A DNA stretch of 64,000 nucleotides from an uncultured Coriobacteriales bacterium (GCA_934636245.1 CAKUAI010000002.1:124001-188000); one strand, 5' to 3'. Shown: positions 44,034 to 52,241, counted from the first letter of the stretch. The notes: generated from the letters alone by a model not told the origin. A program made the numbers and translations.

Positions 44034-44399
44034 ATGCCCCCATTTGCTCAGATGCCCGCAACCGATCTCGTCGCAGCCGACCTTCCCGACGGTCGTACCG
44101 TGCCGTGTCTGTACGCTCGCTCGTTCTGGGCGCGGCTCAAAGGCCTGCTCGGCAGCGGTCGCGACTGTCTTGGGGGCGGTGTGATCTGCCTTGACCCATG
44201 CGCCTCGATCCACACCTTCGGCATGGCCTACCCCATAGACGTTGCCTTCCTGGACGAATGTGGCATCGTTGTCTCGTCACGCCGAAGGTTGGCGCCGTGT
44301 CGCGTGCTCAGCAGCTCCCAGGCGGTGTGCGTGTTGGAGCGCCCCAGCGATGGCCCCCCATGGCTTGCCGTGGGCGAGACGGTGCGCCTGCGCACCTGA
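44034..44399 (+). CDS. DUF192 family protein
   Basis: 121 aa from ATG 44034 (GAGG upstream; ATG 44028 also possible). The DUF192 pattern is visible: ARSFWARLKGLLG, CIHTFGM-like (CASIHTFGMAYPIDVAFLD) and VLE at the strand before the end. The family is a small beta-barrel of unknown function that is often found at the end of Tad or secretion loci. It follows the last pseudopilin by 41 nt and precedes tRNA-Phe. Confidence 0.75.
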   Translation: MPPFAQMPATDLVAADLPDGRTVPCLYARSFWARLKGLLGSGRDCLGGGVICLDPCASIHTFGMAYPIDVAFLDECGIVVSSRRRLAPCRVLSSSQAVCVLERPSDGPPWLAVGETVRLRT

Positions 44400-44418
44400 A
44401 CCTTTCAGCCATGCACAC

Positions 44419-44434
44419 AAGTTGAACACAACTT
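44419..44434 (+). terminator. Inverted repeat at the end of the Tad operon
   Basis: AAGTTG and CAACTT flank an AACA loop, followed six bases later by TTTTT. It may be a weak terminator for the pilus operon. Confidence 0.4.
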
Positions 44435-44456
44435 GAAATCTTTTTCAAAATTGTTC

Positions 44457-44486
44457 TTGACGCCACCCTATAAACGGACGTATAGT
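44457..44486 (+). promoter_or_regulatory. Promoter of tRNA-Phe
   Basis: TTGACG (44457-44462), an 18-bp spacer and TATAGT (44481-44486) form a clear sigma-70-type promoter 15 bp before the tRNA. Confidence 0.8.
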
Positions 44487-44501
44487 TATCCCTGCACTTG
44501 C

Positions 44502-44577
<76 letters not shown>

Positions 44578-44587
44578 TGCAAACACC

Positions 44588-44620
44588 AAGGTCGGACGGG
44601 TAAAACCGTTCGGCCTTTTT
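44588..44620 (+). terminator. Terminator after tRNA-Phe
   Basis: An interrupted stem (AAGG.CGGACGG with CCGTTCGG.CCTT, one G-U pair) ends in TTTTT. Confidence 0.75.
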
Positions 44621-44743
44621 GCGTTTAAGGGTCATGTTTAGTGTTGAGAATAGTGTTAAGAATTGCGCTAAGGTCAATCGAGGTTCGACGGGCCCTGCGT
44701 CGCCTTTTTCTTGTAAAGACACAAACTTTTTGCGTTTAAGGGT
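44615..44743 (+). repeat. 18-bp direct repeat pair between two tRNA genes
   Basis: CTTTTTGCGTTTAAGGGT occurs exactly at 44615-44632 and again at 44726-44743. The first copy overlaps the tRNA-Phe terminator. The segment between them is AT-richer than the rest of the window and has no convincing gene. It may be a duplicated terminator tail or a deletion scar of an integrated element. Confidence 0.6.
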
Positions 44744-44917
44744 AAAAAATTGCCTTGTCGGCCAGTTTGCGCCGCTTCGATTGCATGTTTGTCGCTTTGT
44801 GCCAGGGCAACAAGTCCGCAGTCTGCAAGATGCGCGATTGTGGGCATGTGCAATCGCGTGTTGGGCAAAAGTTCAATCTCTTGTTCGTCCGGCGGAGATC
44901 TTGGTGCCGCATGCCCA
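44633..44917. other. Non-coding gap between tRNA-Phe and tRNA-Leu
   Basis: Apart from the second direct-repeat copy I find nothing here. The open frames crossing it lack ribosome sites and recognisable protein features. Confidence 0.5.
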
Positions 44918-44957
44918 AAACGAAAACAGGCCGGCCACCTCTTGGGCGACCGGCCTG
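44918..44957 (-). terminator. Terminator of tRNA-Leu
   Basis: Read on the minus strand, CAGGCCGG (44957-44950) pairs with CCGGCCTG (44934-44927) and is followed by TTTTCGTTTT. Confidence 0.75.
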
Positions 44958-44972
44958 CAATCAATCTTGGAA

Positions 44973-45056
44973 TGGTGCCCGAGGTGAGACTCGAACTCAC
45001 ACGTCTTGCGACAAAGGTTTTTGAGACCTCCGCGTCTGCCATTCCGCCACTCGGGC
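44973..45056 (-). tRNA. tRNA-Leu (CAA)
   Basis: An 84-nt tRNA on the minus strand with encoded CCA. The acceptor GCCCGAG pairs with CTCGGGC, the anticodon loop TCAAAAA carries CAA, a long variable arm (TTTGTCGCAAGACG region) marks it as class II, and the T-arm contains AGTTCGAGTCT. Confidence 0.95.
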
Positions 45057-45187
45057 TTGGTGGCAAAGGATACCACAACGTTGGCGTCGTTGATGAAGCC
45101 AAGATGAAGAAACTTAGGCTCTCAACACGAACGAAACGCATGTACCGTAGTCTCTTGTCATCAGTCTCACGTCATGAAAGGCATCAC

Positions 45188-46549
45188 ATGGAAAAGAAGC
45201 CCTTTGCGACCCTTGCACAGGTCAAAGAAATCGCCGCAGACATCCCCACGCCGTTCCACCTCTACGACGAAGCCGGCATTCGCGAGCGCGCCCGTGCTGT
45301 CAACGCTGCCTTTGCCTGGAATCCCGGGTTCAAGGAGCACTTTGCGGTAAAGGCGACTCCCAACCCCACGCTGCTGCGCATCCTGCACGAGGAGGGCTGC
45401 GGCGTGGACTGCTCCAGCTACACTGAGCTTCTGCTCTCCCAGGCCTGCGGCTTTGAGGGCCACGAGATCATGTTCTCCTCCAACGAGACCCCCGCACTCG
45501 ACATGTACGAGGCGGCCAAGCTCGGCGCCCTCATCAACCTCGACGACATCACCATGGTGGACTTCCTCGAGCAGGTGGCCGAAGTGCCCGAGACCGTCTT
45601 CTGTCGTTACAACCCCGGCGGTGTCTACGAGCTGGGCAACGACATCATGGACAACCCGGGCGACTCCAAGTACGGCATGGGCGAGGCCGATATGATCGAA
45701 GCCTTCCGTCGCCTGAAGGCCATGGGCGCCAAGAACTTCGGCATTCACGCGTTTCTTGCCTCCAACACCGTGACCAACGCCTATTACCCTGCGCTTGCCG
45801 CCGAGCTCTTCGAGCTTGCCGTGCGCGTGGCGAAGGCCGCCGACGTGCACATCGGCTACGTCAACCTGTCGGGCGGCGTGGGTGTTGACTATCGCCCCGA
45901 GCAGCCTTGCAACGACATCGCCGTCATCGGCGAGGGCGTCCATGAGGCCTACGACCGCATCCTGGTGCCTGCCGGCATGGGTGACGTCGCCATCCTTACC
46001 GAGATGGGCCGTTTCATGCTCGCGCCCTTCGGCGCCCTCATTACCCAGGCCATCCATGAGAAGCATATCTACAAGGAATATATCGGCGTGGATGCCTGTG
46101 CCGCCAACCTCATGCGTCCTGCCGTCTATGGCGCTTATCACCACGTGAGCGTGCTCGGCAAGGAGGACGCACCCTGCGACCACGTCTATGACGTGGTGGG
46201 CGGTCTGTGCGAGAACTGCGATAAGTTTGCCGTCGATCGCGCGCTTCCCAAGATCGACATGGGCGACTACCTCTTCATCCACACCGCCGGTGCCCACGGT
46301 CATGCCATGGGCTACAACTACAACGGCAAGCTTCGCTCGGCGGAGGTCCTTCTGTGTGAGGACGGCTCCCACAAACTCATCCGCCGTGCCGAGACCCCGG
46401 CCGACTACTTTGCGACGCTGGGCTTTGAGGGCGCCGAGATCTCGCCGGTTACGAGCAAGCCGATCTTTGAGACCCTGGAGCAGCTTGATGCCCAGGCTGA
46501 GGCCGACTTTGCCGCAAGCCCCGCTGCCCAGTGGGTGCCTGGCAAGTAA
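45188..46549 (+). CDS. lysA: Diaminopimelate decarboxylase
   Basis: 453 aa, PLP fold type III. The PLP lysine is K55 in HFAVKATPNP, the glycine loop is YVNLSGGVGVDY, EMGRFMLAPFG binds phosphate, and GGLCENCDKF supplies the active-site cysteine from the partner subunit. It makes L-lysine from meso-diaminopimelate. The ATG at 45188 has GAAAGG 6 nt upstream; the frame extends upstream through tRNA-Leu, which cannot be coding. It is monocistronic, divergent from tRNA-Leu. Compare the second, smaller family member in the dlt-like operon. Confidence 0.9.
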   Translation: MEKKPFATLAQVKEIAADIPTPFHLYDEAGIRERARAVNAAFAWNPGFKEHFAVKATPNPTLLRILHEEGCGVDCSSYTELLLSQACGFEGHEIMFSSNETPALDMYEAAKLGALINLDDITMVDFLEQVAEVPETVFCRYNPGGVYELGNDIMDNPGDSKYGMGEADMIEAFRRLKAMGAKNFGIHAFLASNTVTNAYYPALAAELFELAVRVAKAADVHIGYVNLSGGVGVDYRPEQPCNDIAVIGEGVHEAYDRILVPAGMGDVAILTEMGRFMLAPFGALITQAIHEKHIYKEYIGVDACAANLMRPAVYGAYHHVSVLGKEDAPCDHVYDVVGGLCENCDKFAVDRALPKIDMGDYLFIHTAGAHGHAMGYNYNGKLRSAEVLLCEDGSHKLIRRAETPADYFATLGFEGAEISPVTSKPIFETLEQLDAQAEADFAASPAAQWVPGK

Positions 46550-46867
46550 GGGCTGCCCCGTCACTCCGCCGGCGCCAACGTGTGGCCCCCTTACGGAGGG
46601 TTGCCCGGGTGGCGTGCGACTTCCTGGTCACTTCAGCGGTGCCAACACGGGTGCCTCACGCGGTGCCCATGTGGGTAGTTTGTCGAGATGCGAGGCGTTT
46701 GAGCGCGCATCCTTGCACTGAAGCGAGAAGGCGCGTAATATGCACCAGGCTTTGTCGTCCCTGACAAAGTTGCAAGCGGGCAATAGGCCCCACCTTGCGG
46801 CGCCGTAAAGGTTGCTGTCTGGTTGAACATGATAATCTCAGCCATTTCGGTTGTTGCTATCGTATTC
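46550..46867. other. Gap before the infC leader
   Basis: No gene or RNA is recognisable between lysA and the infC attenuator. A GATAAT hexamer (about 46830) could be the -10 of the infC operon, but no good -35 is seen, so the transcript start is uncertain. Confidence 0.4.
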
Positions 46868-46904
46868 TCCCGGGCGTCTTCCAGAAGGCACCCGGGATTT
46901 TTTT
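46868..46904 (+). terminator. Attenuator-like terminator in the infC leader
   Basis: TCCCGGG (46868-46874) pairs with CCCGGGA (46891-46897) with an inner CTTC/GAAG stem, then TTTTTTT. It is an intrinsic terminator lying upstream of infC with no gene just before it, as expected for leader attenuation of the infC-rpmI-rplT operon. Confidence 0.8.
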
Positions 46905-46909
46905 GTTCA

Positions 46910-46940
46910 GTCCTCCCGCATTGCGGGATTCGAAGGAGGT
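46910..46940 (+). promoter_or_regulatory. infC leader hairpin able to hide the ribosome site
   Basis: CCTCC at about 46912-46916 is complementary to GGAGG (46935-46939), the infC Shine-Dalgarno, and CCCGC/GCGGG stack inside. This would sequester the ribosome site, consistent with post-transcriptional control of infC. Confidence 0.6.
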
Positions 46941-46947
46941 GTTTCGC

Positions 46948-47505
46948 ATAGCTAAGTCCGATGAGCCTCGCATCAACGAAGAGATCCGTTGTGCGACGTG
47001 CCGTTTGATCGGCGTTGACGGAAGTCAGCTCGGTATCTTTGCTATTCGCGATGCCCAGCGCGTGGCAGACGACCAGGGCCTCGACCTTGTCGAGATTTCC
47101 CCCAACTCTGAACCGCCTGTGTGCCGGGTCATGAACTACGGCAAGTACAAGTACGAGCAGGAGATTAAGGCCAAGGCCGCCCGTAAGAACCAGGCCAAGG
47201 TTGACGTCAAAGAGATGAAGTTCCGCCCGAAGATCGACACGGGCGACTACGAGACCAAGAAGCGTCACGTCGAGCGCTTCCTTGCAGGCGGTGCCAAGGT
47301 CAAGATCACGATCATGTTCCGCGGTCGTGAGATGGCTCACCCCGAGATTGGCCTCAACATGCTCGAGAAGCTTGCTGAGGACCTGAAGGACGTGTGCACG
47401 GTTGAGGTTCCCCCGAAGCTCGAGGGTCGCAACATGCACATGATGGTGGCACCCCTTCGCCCCAGCACCAAGCCTGCTGCAAAGCCCGCCGAGCAGGAGC
47501 AGTAA
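46948..47505 (+). CDS. infC: Translation initiation factor IF-3, apparent AUA start
   Basis: 185 aa. DEPRINEEIRC begins the IF3 N-domain, GLDLVEISPNSEPPVCRVMNYGKYKYE is the conserved linker signature, and KVKITIMFRGREMAHPEIG is the C-domain signature. The reading frame has no ATG near the start. AGGAGGT (46934-46940) lies 7 nt before an ATA codon at 46948, so AUA is the likely start; an in-frame GTG at 46939 overlaps that ribosome site and is a poor choice. IF3 mRNAs elsewhere use AUU or AUC because IF3 rejects such starts, giving autoregulation. Heads infC-rpmI-rplT. Confidence 0.93.
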   Translation: MAKSDEPRINEEIRCATCRLIGVDGSQLGIFAIRDAQRVADDQGLDLVEISPNSEPPVCRVMNYGKYKYEQEIKAKAARKNQAKVDVKEMKFRPKIDTGDYETKKRHVERFLAGGAKVKITIMFRGREMAHPEIGLNMLEKLAEDLKDVCTVEVPPKLEGRNMHMMVAPLRPSTKPAAKPAEQEQ

Positions 47506-47566
47506 TTCCCATTGGTACCAACCTGGACGCGCCGTGTCCGGGTACGAGAATATAAGGAGAACTTCA

Positions 47567-47764
47567 ATGCCTAAGATGAAGACCGACAAGACGGTCGCCA
47601 AGCGCTTCCGTAAGACTGGCACCGGCAAGCTCATGCACGTGCAGCGCAACAAGCGCCACATCCTGACCAAGAAGACCGCCAAGCGTAAGCGTCAGCTGCG
47701 CGGCCAGGTCGCTCTGGACAAGACCGAGAAGTGCAAGTACGTCAAGTCGGTTCTCGATCACTAA
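47567..47764 (+). CDS. rpmI: 50S ribosomal protein L35
   Basis: 65 aa. MPKMKTDKTVAKRFRKTGTGKL and RNKRHILTKKTAKRKRQLR are classic L35 sequence. Ribosome site AAGGAGA. It lies 61 bp after infC and 47 bp before rplT in the standard operon order. Confidence 0.97.
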   Translation: MPKMKTDKTVAKRFRKTGTGKLMHVQRNKRHILTKKTAKRKRQLRGQVALDKTEKCKYVKSVLDH

Positions 47765-47811
47765 GGCCGATTCTTTCCTTATTGTTCCCTCGTCACAAGG
47801 AGTGACTAACT

Positions 47812-48198
47812 ATGGCTCGCATTAAGCGTTCTCTCAATGCTAAGAAGAAGCGTCGTCGCACTCTTAAAATGGCCAAGGGCTACTTCGGTGCCCGTTCGCG
47901 CTGCTACCGTAAGGCTAAGGAGCAGGTACGTCACTCCCTGATGTACCAGTACCGCGATCGTCGCACGAAGAAGCGCGAGATCCGCAAGCTCTGGATCGCC
48001 CGTATCAACGCTGGCTGCCGCATCAATGGCATCAGCTACTCCCAGTTCATGCACGGCCTGAAGCTGGCCGGCATCGAGCTCGACCGCAAGGTCCTTTCCC
48101 AGATGGCCATCGAGGACGCTGCCTCCTTCGCCGATCTGTGCACCATTGCCAAGAACGCCGTTGCTGAGGCTCGCGCCGCTCTGGCCCAGAACGCCTAA
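47812..48198 (+). CDS. rplT: 50S ribosomal protein L20
   Basis: 128 aa, slightly longer than the usual ~118. MARIKRSLNAKKKRRRTL, AKGYFGARSRCYRKAKEQV and RDRRTKKREIRKLWIARIN are canonical L20. The C-terminus has a ~10-residue Ala-rich extension. In other bacteria L20 binds its operon leader; the hairpins before infC are candidates for such control here. Confidence 0.97.
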   Translation: MARIKRSLNAKKKRRRTLKMAKGYFGARSRCYRKAKEQVRHSLMYQYRDRRTKKREIRKLWIARINAGCRINGISYSQFMHGLKLAGIELDRKVLSQMAIEDAASFADLCTIAKNAVAEARAALAQNA

Positions 48199-48231
48199 GT
48201 TCTCTCGCGTTCAAGGTTTTCTTGAATCATG

Positions 48232-48267
48232 AAGGGGTCGCCTTCCGAAAGGAGGGCGACCCCTTTT
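48232..48267 (+). terminator. Terminator of infC-rpmI-rplT
   Basis: AAGGGGTCGCC (48232-48242) pairs with GGCGACCCCTT (48255-48265), with a TTCC/GGA inner stem around GAAA, then a short T-run. Confidence 0.88.
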
Positions 48268-48499
48268 GCATGCACGGCAATTCCTGCGCGAGCGTTCGGT
48301 TCCTGCATGTGTGGTCAGCCCCGGTATAGTCACGTATGCCAGACGCAAGGTCTACAGCATTTTGGTGGGACGCTAACCCCTGCAAACAGTCTTAGCAGGC
48401 GCGAGCGACCTCTGTACTATTGTTTGTCATTGAACGGGCCACACTCTCAGACGATGAGCGTGGCGCTGGTACATGCAGACGACCGCGCTACCGGTGCAT
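48268..48499. other. Gap between the rplT and wecA terminators
   Basis: No gene recognised. A TATAGT hexamer at about 48334 could be a -10 of a small plus-strand transcript, but I see no terminator for it on that strand and no strong fold. Confidence 0.4.
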
Positions 48500-48501
48500 A
48501 C

Positions 48502-48539
48502 AAAAAACGCCCCATGTTGCATCTCGTGCACATGGGGCG
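48502..48539 (-). terminator. Terminator of the surface-protein/wecA operon
   Basis: On the minus strand CGCCCCATG (48539-48531) pairs with CATGGGGCG (48516-48508), followed by TTTTTT (48507-48502). Confidence 0.85.
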
Positions 48540-48580
48540 CCGTGTGTATGGTGGAGCGTGCGACTTGCCTGCTTGTCAAT

Positions 48581-49735
48581 CTACTTGCTTGCGCCTTCCG
48601 TTTCTGCCTGTTCGGCGCTTACGATCTCATCGGTATGCGTCTTGGGGTTGTAACGATGCAGCAGCACGGGCTCAAAGAGGTGCAGCTTCCTAATGAAGAC
48701 AGCCGAGACGCTTACAAGCAGGATGAACACGACGAAACGCAAGGGGAGCGCAACCTTGGTCATGATGATGGCACCTGCTGCTAGAAGGATTGACCAGCCG
48801 TAGATCATGAGCGCGGCCTGCTTCTGGTCGAAACCCTGCTTGATAAGCCTGTGCTGGATGTGCCCGGTGTCGGCCTGTGAGATGGCCGTATGGCCGCGAC
48901 GGCGGCGTACGATGGCTGCGAACGTGTCGATGATGGGCACGCCGGCGATGACGAGCGGCACAATGAGGGTCGTGGCCGCCGCGACGCGGTTGACGCCCAG
49001 CAACGCGATGACGCCGAGCAAAAAGCCCAGCATGTTCGAGCCGCAGTCGCCCATGAAGATCGATGCCGGGTTGAAGTTGTAGCGCAGAAAGCCCAGGCAG
49101 CAGCCAGCGAGGATGCAAGCAAGCACGGCAGCGTCTATCTGGTGAGCCTCATAGGACAGATAGAACATTGCGGCACAGGAGATGGCCGTGATGCCAGCCG
49201 CAAGGCCGTCGAGCCCGTCGATGAGGTTGATGACGTTGGTGAAGGCCACAAGGTAGACAACCGTGATGGGGTAGGCGAGCCATCCGATGGGAATGAGCTC
49301 AGTCGTGAAGGGGTTGGCGACATTGCCGATGACCAAGCCGGAGGCAGCGGCTACGCATGCAGCGAGAATCTGCCCCAACAGTTTCTGGCGAGGCTTGAGG
49401 TTGCGCACGTCGTCGATGGCACCCGTGAGGAAGACAATGACGACGGCAACGGTCAGCAGCTTGTAGTCGACGCCCTGCAGTTGCATATGCGGAACAAAGA
49501 CGGTGGGCCATCCAAGCAGCTTGGTTCCCGCCACTTGCACCGCTACGGCAGCCACAAGTCCCAGGGCGATGCCGATGCCGCCCATGCGAGGAATCGGTAC
49601 CTTGTTGATGCGCCTTTCGTCGGGCTTGTCGATGGCACCCAGGTGCTGGGCGATGCACTTGGCGAGAGGGGTTGCCAGGAGCGTCGCAAGCAGCGCAACA
49701 AGGAAGAGAAGGGGATAATGCTCGGTCGGGTTCAC
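48581..49735 (-). CDS. Undecaprenyl-phosphate N-acetylglucosaminyl 1-phosphate transferase (WecA/TagO/MraY family)
   Basis: 384 aa, about ten transmembrane helices. IDKPDERRINKVPIPRMGG is the family's N-terminal signature, FLTGAIDDVRNLKPRQKLLGQ the DD motif, NLIDGLDGLAAG the catalytic loop, and FMGDCGSNMLGF the GD.GS motif; HIQHRL near the end is the HxxH of WecA/TagO. It transfers GlcNAc-1-P to the lipid carrier, the first step of teichoic acid or wall polysaccharide synthesis. The GTG at 49735 has GGGAGG 7 nt upstream, inside the 3' end of the preceding gene, whose stop is only 4 nt away. Confidence 0.88.
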   Translation of the reverse strand: MNPTEHYPLLFLVALLATLLATPLAKCIAQHLGAIDKPDERRINKVPIPRMGGIGIALGLVAAVAVQVAGTKLLGWPTVFVPHMQLQGVDYKLLTVAVVIVFLTGAIDDVRNLKPRQKLLGQILAACVAAASGLVIGNVANPFTTELIPIGWLAYPITVVYLVAFTNVINLIDGLDGLAAGITAISCAAMFYLSYEAHQIDAAVLACILAGCCLGFLRYNFNPASIFMGDCGSNMLGFLLGVIALLGVNRVAAATTLIVPLVIAGVPIIDTFAAIVRRRRGHTAISQADTGHIQHRLIKQGFDQKQAALMIYGWSILLAAGAIIMTKVALPLRFVVFILLVSVSAVFIRKLHLFEPVLLHRYNPKTHTDEIVSAEQAETEGASK

Positions 49736-49739
49736 GCGC

Positions 49740-52241
49740 TTACCTCCCGGCCCTCGCCGCATCGCGGCGCATGCGGGCGAACAGTGCGCCCGCTGCGGTC
49801 AAGAACATCGATCCTGCGATTCCGAAGGCGGCCATGCCTTCAAGGTCGGTGGGGTCGGCCGTTTGGGGAATGGTCAGTGTGGTGCCTGCGTCCCCTGTGC
49901 CCTGCTGCACGATCTTCCAGTTGGCAATCAGCGTGCCCGTGAAGTTACCCATGCCTTGCAGCACGACCGTGGCGTCGCCGATGTTCGTGTTGTTGGTGAA
50001 GCCTACGACCTGGTAATCCACGCCCACGGCAAGCTCTGTGGTGACGCCGTCGACCTCGTAGGTGACGGACTTGGGCTGAGGCGACATTGCCTGCCCGGTG
50101 TAGGGCAGGTTCGGCATCGTGACGCTCGTGAGGCTCATGTCCGCCGGCGCGATGTCAAACGTCGTCTTCAGCGAGCCGGTGCAGGCCCCGATGCCGGTGG
50201 CGGTCGCGCTCGCCGTGCCGACCTTTACGTTGTCGGTATAGCTCAGGGTGTAGTCGGTGCCCTCGGTGAGCGTCGTGCCGCCGACGGTGAGTGTGGCGCC
50301 TGTGGCCTGGATCGGCGAGCCGGTATAGGTCAGCGACGAGAAGCTAAGCGTGAGCTGGCCCTGGGAGATGTCCTTGGTGGTCGTGATGGTCTCAACGTCA
50401 CCGGTGCCCTGCGCATCGCCTGTACCTTCGGGCAGGGTTGCGGCATCCGGGTCTGTCGCTTGGGCGTCGCCGGCATCCGTGTCGGCGCCGTCCTGGGTGC
50501 CCTCGTCGGCCGTTCCGGCATCGCCTTGATTGGCCTCACCATCAGCATCGGCACTGCTTGCGTCGGCGTCTTCGGCTCCCTGGCCGTCCCCGGAGCCTAT
50601 CTCGCCCTCGCTGCCTTGGTCGCCTGCCTCGCCCTCGCCGTTCTGGCTATCCTCAGCTCCCTCTTCGTTTGTGCCCTCAACGCCTGCCTGCCCATCCTGG
50701 GTGTCCGCTTGGCCCGCGCTGCCCTCGGTGTCCTGGCCGCCTTCGCTGCCTGCCTCGTTGCCCTGGTCGTCCTGGGCACTCGTTCCGCCTTCGGCTCCCG
50801 CCGCGTTCTCATCCTCGCTCGGCTGTGCCTCCTGGGCCGCCTCGGCCTCGGCCGCCGCCTGCTGCGCGGCAAGCTCGGCGGGGTCCACGACGGTGAGCTG
50901 GCGGGTGACTATGCCCGAGCACAGCTCGCTCTTGGAGTTGGCCTTCACCGTGAGCACGGCTATCGAGGTTCGCTCGTTGTAGTTGATGGTGGCGGTGTAG
51001 TTCACCGGGTCGATGACGGTGCCGTCGGGTGCCATGACGTTGAAGTTGGGCATCGTGACGGTGCCCTGGTCGTTGAGGTAGAAGTTGCCCTTGCCGTCCT
51101 CGCCGGTTATGCCCACGATGGTGCATGTGCCCAGGTCATAGACGGCGGTGGGGGAGCCCCCGTCGACCACGACGACGCCGAAGTGCGGGTTGGTGCCGTC
51201 GGCGTCGGTGGCGCTGATGGTGACCGTGCCGGCTTTGTGGGCCGTGAGCGTGCCGTCGGCGGTGGCCGAGACGATGGAGGTGTTCGCGCTGTTCCAAACG
51301 AAGCTGCCCGTTTTCACGGCAACCTTGGCACCGGTGAAATCGTAGGAATAGCCTGCCGAGCCGAACCACAGGGTGCCCTCGACGGTGGCCTCGACGCTGG
51401 GTTGGACCACGTCGCCGCTCTTCATCTCGAACTTTTCGGGCAGCGTGACGTTTGTGACGTTGGCGGCGGCGACATTGACCGTGTAGGTCGCCTCGCCCGA
51501 GGCGACCTGCGCCTGGGATTCGGCGGCGCCGTCGAAGGAGACCTCGATCGTCCAGGAAACGTTGCCGTCCGCATCGACCACGCAGGCGCAGCCGATGTTC
51601 GTGGCGTCCATGAGCCAGCCGCTCTGGGTCGAATAGTCATCGCTGCTGACAAGCGTGGCGAGAACGGCTTTGGCGTCGGTTTCGTCGGTTGCGGAGCCCC
51701 AAACGAGCACCTCGGCGGCGAGCCGTTCGTTTGCGGTGTTGAAGGCCGTCCCGTCGGGGCGGATGCCCGAGCGTGCCAGCACGCTTTCGGCGGCACGCTG
51801 CCAAGCGGCGGTTTCGAGCTCGGCGTCCCGTGCAACCTCGGTGGCCCCGACTTGGGAGCGCATGTCGTTGAGGGCGGTGTAGAACGCCTCCACGGCGTCG
51901 GTGTCATTGGTGAGGGACACATCGACTGCCAGGCAGTTCTGCGCAACGAGGCCCTGCAGCGCGGGGTCGGTCTCGATTGCGTCCCATGAGAGGCTTTTCA
52001 CCGAAAGGGGTTTCGAAGACGTTTGCGCTGCGCCAGAGGCGGCGGTGGCACTGGCCTGGGTGGCCTGGTCGGAGGCCTGCGTGTCCTGCTCGGCAGCCTG
52101 TGCGCCCTGATCGGAGTCGTGCGTCTCGTCTGCAAGGGCGGGTGCGGCAAGGCCTGCTGGGATGGCAAGGCATGCCAGCAGGGCGAGGGCACTCAGGGTC
52201 TGCGCGCCTGGGCGAGGCGCGCCGGTGTGGTTGCGGCGCAT
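49740..52241 (-). CDS. Large secreted surface protein: CAP-like domain, Ig-like region, acidic linker, repeat domain and C-terminal anchor
   Basis: 833 aa from ATG 52241 (AAGGAGC site). A signal peptide ends at about ALA-DE. A CAP/SCP-like domain (~100-240; FYTALNDMRSQVG, IRPDGTAFNTANERLAAEVLVWG, IGCACVVDADGNVSWTIEV) is followed by a bacterial Ig-like region (~260-400), a ~150-residue Gly/Glu/Asp/Ser linker, and two MBG/YDG-like repeats (LSFSSLTYTGSPIQATG..., MPNLPYTGQAMSPQP...). The end is IPQTAD, a hydrophobic helix and MRRDAARAGR, i.e. a sortase-type signal with IPQTA in place of LPxTG. It should be wall-anchored. It is cotranscribed and translationally coupled with the downstream WecA-like transferase. 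Confidence 0.75.
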   Translation of the reverse strand: MRRNHTGAPRPGAQTLSALALLACLAIPAGLAAPALADETHDSDQGAQAAEQDTQASDQATQASATAASGAAQTSSKPLSVKSLSWDAIETDPALQGLVAQNCLAVDVSLTNDTDAVEAFYTALNDMRSQVGATEVARDAELETAAWQRAAESVLARSGIRPDGTAFNTANERLAAEVLVWGSATDETDAKAVLATLVSSDDYSTQSGWLMDATNIGCACVVDADGNVSWTIEVSFDGAAESQAQVASGEATYTVNVAAANVTNVTLPEKFEMKSGDVVQPSVEATVEGTLWFGSAGYSYDFTGAKVAVKTGSFVWNSANTSIVSATADGTLTAHKAGTVTISATDADGTNPHFGVVVVDGGSPTAVYDLGTCTIVGITGEDGKGNFYLNDQGTVTMPNFNVMAPDGTVIDPVNYTATINYNERTSIAVLTVKANSKSELCSGIVTRQLTVVDPAELAAQQAAAEAEAAQEAQPSEDENAAGAEGGTSAQDDQGNEAGSEGGQDTEGSAGQADTQDGQAGVEGTNEEGAEDSQNGEGEAGDQGSEGEIGSGDGQGAEDADASSADADGEANQGDAGTADEGTQDGADTDAGDAQATDPDAATLPEGTGDAQGTGDVETITTTKDISQGQLTLSFSSLTYTGSPIQATGATLTVGGTTLTEGTDYTLSYTDNVKVGTASATATGIGACTGSLKTTFDIAPADMSLTSVTMPNLPYTGQAMSPQPKSVTYEVDGVTTELAVGVDYQVVGFTNNTNIGDATVVLQGMGNFTGTLIANWKIVQQGTGDAGTTLTIPQTADPTDLEGMAAFGIAGSMFLTAAGALFARMRRDAARAGR

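Noticed and set aside
44750..45187. N-terminal extension of lysA
   Set aside because: The frame runs through tRNA-Leu and its terminator; the ATG at 45188 has a ribosome site and gives the normal family length.
49863..51989. 708-aa plus-strand open frame
   Set aside because: Antisense shadow of the surface-protein gene, which has a signal peptide, ribosome site and domains.
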